Assembly (NCBI GenBank): GCA_050942695.1
Contig: JBMNNU010000034.1
Span: 1-17,231 of the forward strand
DNA: 17,231 bases
DNA from: JBMNNU01 sp050942695
GTDB taxonomy: Bacteria > Chloroflexota > UBA6077
Direction of reading: 5' to 3'
Shown: in pieces, positions 14,440-17,231 of the stretch
Layout of the letters: each line of letters opens with the position of its first letter
Numbering within the stretch: the first letter of the stretch is position 1
Program-made: the position numbers and the translations under genes
Notes under the pieces: model-generated
What the model was told of the DNA's origin: nothing
The model's database searches: none
Seen by the model: the letters and a program-made list of their open reading frames with translations, nothing else

Positions 14440-14500
14440 CTGAGTTCTGAGTCCTGTTCTGGGTTCTGAGTTCTGGGTTCTGAGTGCTGAGTCCTGAGTG
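14440..14500. repeat. Heptanucleotide tandem array, CTGRGTN, about 9 units
   Basis: On the plus strand: CTGAGTT, CTGAGTC, a shortened CTGTT, CTGGGTT, CTGAGTT, CTGGGTT, CTGAGTG, CTGAGTC, CTGAGTG, eight 7-mers and one 5-mer over 61 bp. It fills most of the 103-bp tldE-rnc spacer and reads CAGNACY in the direction of transcription. It ends 12 bp before the rnc start. Related units occur at 69-103 and 6219-6235. Confidence 0.85.
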
Positions 14501-14502
14501 AT

Positions 14503-14514
14503 GGGAGTACTCCC
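14503..14514. promoter_or_regulatory. Perfect 12-bp palindrome, possible operator
   Basis: GGGAGTACTCCC is fully self-complementary with no loop, so it is more likely a DNA site for a dimeric protein than an RNA hairpin. It lies 16 bp beyond the tldE stop and directly beside the heptamer array, upstream of rnc. No bound protein can be named. Confidence 0.35.
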
Positions 14515-14530
14515 TCTTCCAGTCCCTGCA

Positions 14531-15868
14531 TTAAAACTCCGTTGTTCCTGTGAACCGGAAACCCTCTACCAGTAGAGCCGGCACCAGCGTAGCCGCACCA
14601 TCAGAGGAGATAAACCGCACTTCCCTCCCGATCATGCGTACCCTGGAAAGAGCCTCCAGCACGCTTTGCGTGAACCTCATATTCTTAACAGGCCCCACTA
14701 TCTCGCCCTTTTCCACCAGGAAGGTGCCGTCTCGAGTCATACCGGTTAAGATGGCCTGGGTAGGGTGGACGACGTTGACATAGTGGAACCTGGTCACCCA
14801 GAGCCCTCTCTCGATATTCGCCGCCATCTCAGCTTTTCCGGAGCTACCGCCTCCCATGAAAAGGTTCATCGGCAAAGGCCCGTGGGGATTAGGCGCTGGC
14901 AGCGCGTGGCCAGTCGATTCTTTACCCTCTCTAAAGGCGGTGTAGCTGTCATATACGACGGCGTTGGCAACGCCGCGAGTAACGAGTTCCACTCTCTGCT
15001 TGGGCACGCCTTCATAGTCGAATGCCCGTGGCAAACCCCGTGGGTCCCAAGCATCGTCCCAAAGGCTCACTCTGGGGTCGACGATTTGCTTCCCGAAACG
15101 ATCGTTCATGAAGCTGCGCCCCTCCTGCACCGCCAGAGCCCCGAAGCCTATATAACCCAGGTAAAACAGCATTTCTGCAACGGCGTACTCATCGAGGAGG
15201 GTAACGTACTCCCCCGCGGGCAAGTCCTTTGGATTGCGGCTCTTTAACGCCTTATCGATAGCCTCTCTAGCCACCTCTTCCGGCTCCAGAGCATTGAAAA
15301 AAACACTGTTTCTCTCCGCATAGCCCGAGCCGGTATCCGACATTACTACAGCGCTTAGGCTGTTGGAACTTTGAGTGTCGTATCCAAACACACCCAGCGA
15401 GTTGGCAACTGCATATTCTTCCACTCGTGTCTCCAACGCACCTGCAGCGGTTAAGCCCTTGTCCAGCGCTAGTGTGCAGACCAAACGCGCCGCGTCGGCT
15501 CGAGCCTCCGGTGGGCAGTTGATCGTATTCACATCGCAGGCGTTCAGTCGCTGAATGGGTTTGGGCTGCGGAAGGGAGACAAAGTCAGGGTTCTCCGGCT
15601 GTCGCCTAGCCACCGAGATGGCGGTATCAACCAGTTGCCGCAGGCTTACAGGGTCCAGCGTGTTGGAGGTCGCGACCCCGATCTTCTTGCCTAAGACAAC
15701 TCTCACCCTTACATCGGCGTTAGTTTCCTGGACATTCTGATGGATTGCAGAGTTAGCAAAACGAGTAAGAGCCGATTCCGCAGCAGTTACCACAATTTCA
15801 GTTTGGTCGGCGGTGGAATAGCGAAGCAAGTCCTCCGTTAGATCCCGAACCGTCGTTTCTCCGATCAC
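14531..15868 (-). CDS. tldE: TldE/PmbA-type subunit of the TldD/TldE metalloprotease
   Basis: A 445-residue protein of the TldD/PmbA family, the partner subunit that lacks its own zinc site. The HExxxH motif of TldD is absent. The typical C-terminal half is present: the A-L-P-A-P-N-P-H-G-P stretch, then N-L-F-M-G-G-G-S-S-G-K-A-E-M (roughly residues 340-353), G-M-T-R-D-G-T-F-L-V-E-K-G-E-I, and V-K-N-M-R-F-T-Q-S-V-L-E-A-L. In the family, TldE and TldD form a cage that degrades unfolded peptides and trims ribosomally made peptides such as microcin B17, and influences CcdA stability. The GTG start at 15868 has GGGAG seven bases upstream, overlapping the tldD stop, so translation is probably coupled. 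No peptide-precursor gene is visible nearby. Confidence 0.92.
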   Translation of the reverse strand: MIGETTVRDLTEDLLRYSTADQTEIVVTAAESALTRFANSAIHQNVQETNADVRVRVVLGKKIGVATSNTLDPVSLRQLVDTAISVARRQPENPDFVSLPQPKPIQRLNACDVNTINCPPEARADAARLVCTLALDKGLTAAGALETRVEEYAVANSLGVFGYDTQSSNSLSAVVMSDTGSGYAERNSVFFNALEPEEVAREAIDKALKSRNPKDLPAGEYVTLLDEYAVAEMLFYLGYIGFGALAVQEGRSFMNDRFGKQIVDPRVSLWDDAWDPRGLPRAFDYEGVPKQRVELVTRGVANAVVYDSYTAFREGKESTGHALPAPNPHGPLPMNLFMGGGSSGKAEMAANIERGLWVTRFHYVNVVHPTQAILTGMTRDGTFLVEKGEIVGPVKNMRFTQSVLEALSRVRMIGREVRFISSDGAATLVPALLVEGFRFTGTTEF

Positions 15869-15878
15869 GAAAGTCTCC

Positions 15879-17231
15879 CTATCTCATCACACCGACGTGC
15901 ACGTTCCTAAACCGCGCTGCGGCTGCTCCGTGACCTACGTGAGCGACCTGCACCGGCTGGCCTTTCCCGCAGTTGACCACGCCCCACACAGTCCACTCGC
16001 GGCAGATGGCATCGCAACCGGCCCAAAACTGGGGCGTTATGCCAGTGTAAGTGGGATTCTTGTACATCCGCCCCAGCTTACCTCCCCTTATCTCCCAGGC
16101 AATCTCGGTGCCGAACTGGAAGTTGAGCCGTTTATCATCGATGCTCCAGCTCTTGTTGGTCTGCATGAAGATACCTTCGTCGGTATCTGCGATCAAATCT
16201 TCAAGCTTCCAGGGTCCGGGTTCGAGGTTGATGTTGGTCATCCGGATGAGGGGTATTCTATTCCATCCATCAGCTCTCATGGACCCGTTGCTTTGCTGGC
16301 CCAAAACAGTTGCCGTTTCTCTCGATGTCAGATAGTTGACAAAGATCCCGTTCTGGATAATCGGCACTCTCTGAGCAGCTACACCCTCATCGTCGAAGCC
16401 GAACGTTCCGAGGCCGCCGGGCACCGTAGCGTCGGCTACTATATTCACAATATCCGATCCGTACCGAAATCCCCCAAGCTTATCTGCGGTCAGAAAGCTG
16501 GTCCCAGCATAGCTTGCCTCTGTGCCAAGAGCTCGATCCAGCTCGATGGGGTGGCCGCAGGACTCGTGGATCTGAAGCGCCAACTGCGTCGGATCCAGGA
16601 TCACCGTGGTCACCAGGTCACTTGGGCATTGCTCTGCCGAAAGTAGCTGGACGGCCTGCTCAGCTATCACGGGGGCATTATCTACTAACTGGAGATTCTG
16701 TACAAACTCATACCCGGCAGTCCCTTGATGCCGCCCAAAGCTGTTGGGGTAGGAACGCTTCTGGACATCTCCGTCACGGACGGCTGTGGCCTCTAATCCC
16801 GCACCGGTCTCGACTAAATGCTGTTCGATGAAGCTTCCCTCGGTGCTGGCAAACAGCTTCTCCGTTCTCAATGCCTGAAAACTGCTCTCTGCGATAGTCA
16901 CCCCCGGCACCCTACGCATGGCATCGTCTGCGTCCATTAGCAACTGGGCCTTGTCCTCCATGGAGACGGTAAACGGATCGATCTTGACGGGGGTGGTATA
17001 GCTGCCGACCGAGGTGACAGGAGGCCCCAGTTGCACATCTACTCGCTTGGCAAGCGCGCTGGCTTTTGCGATCCTGACTGCCAGAGCTGCTATCCGATCA
17101 GCCTCGGTCGGGGTCAATAGATGGCTAGCCGCGAAACCCCAGGCGCCATCGGCGACGACTCTGACGCCAAACCCCTCCTGCTCGTCCACCAGCATCCCCT
17201 CGACCTTACCGTTCTTAACGATAATCTCCTC
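15879..17231 (-). CDS. tldD: TldD metalloprotease subunit (5' end outside the window)
   Basis: The visible 450 residues cover nearly all of TldD; the frame is open to the window edge at 17231, with E-E-I-I-V-K-N-G-K-V-E-G before the first internal Met, a normal TldD sequence. So the gene starts upstream, probably by a few tens of codons, and Met at 17195 is not the true start. The zinc protease motif H-E-S-C-G-H (HExxxH) is at residues 222-227 of the visible part. The C-terminal region has the conserved N-C-G-K-G-Q-P and G-H-G, where a cysteine serves as further metal ligand in the family. It is the active subunit of the TldD/TldE peptide-degrading complex. The stop TAG 15879-15881 is 10 bp before the tldE start. 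Confidence 0.94.
   Translation of the reverse strand, partial: EEIIVKNGKVEGMLVDEQEGFGVRVVADGAWGFAASHLLTPTEADRIAALAVRIAKASALAKRVDVQLGPPVTSVGSYTTPVKIDPFTVSMEDKAQLLMDADDAMRRVPGVTIAESSFQALRTEKLFASTEGSFIEQHLVETGAGLEATAVRDGDVQKRSYPNSFGRHQGTAGYEFVQNLQLVDNAPVIAEQAVQLLSAEQCPSDLVTTVILDPTQLALQIHESCGHPIELDRALGTEASYAGTSFLTADKLGGFRYGSDIVNIVADATVPGGLGTFGFDDEGVAAQRVPIIQNGIFVNYLTSRETATVLGQQSNGSMRADGWNRIPLIRMTNINLEPGPWKLEDLIADTDEGIFMQTNKSWSIDDKRLNFQFGTEIAWEIRGGKLGRMYKNPTYTGITPQFWAGCDAICREWTVWGVVNCGKGQPVQVAHVGHGAAAARFRNVHVGVMR

Overview
The window looks like a chromosomal segment of a bacterium of the Chloroflexota type, probably from an environmental genome. This is an inference from composition, not a database match. 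The pointers are moderately high GC, many GTG and TTG starts, a membrane-anchored protein with a long Thr/Pro/Ala linker ending in a bacterial SH3 domain, and a glycosyltransferase paired with an alpha/alpha-toroid protein. No phage, transposase, CRISPR, rRNA or tRNA gene was found.

Left part (1-4740). Plus strand: the last codons of xseA, then xseB, a divergent PAP2 (DUF212/YuiD-like) membrane protein, and a PHP-domain phosphoesterase 5 bp behind it. Converging on them from the minus strand are a SH3-domain surface protein and a Nudix hydrolase. Next, on the plus strand, come an isocitrate/isopropylmalate-family dehydrogenase of uncertain substrate and a small two-helix membrane protein. Two stem-loops at 4678-4740 separate this part from the next; the second is a good intrinsic terminator for ffh.

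Right part (4760-17231), all on the minus strand, in transcription order: tldD (5' end outside the window), tldE, rnc, smc, ftsY, a GT4 glycosyltransferase, an alpha/alpha-toroid glycan protein, ffh. tldD and tldE encode the two halves of a peptide-processing metalloprotease. rnc-smc-ftsY-ffh is the core of the familiar RNA-processing, chromosome-condensation and signal-recognition cluster (compare rnc-smc-ftsY-ylxM-ffh of Bacillus). Here two carbohydrate genes sit between the SRP receptor gene and the SRP GTPase gene, and ffh has its own good promoter candidate.

The less ordinary content is mostly between genes. A heptanucleotide repeat family (CAGNACY-like) occurs at three separate spacers. 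A near-perfect 14-bp inverted repeat lies in the ftsY-GT4 spacer, and its single mismatch becomes a G-U pair only in minus-strand RNA. There are also G/C-rich hairpins and a perfect 12-bp palindrome. In the proteins, the RNase III lacks one of its metal-binding acidic residues (Ala at the position of E. coli Asp114). I saw no complete undescribed multi-gene system.
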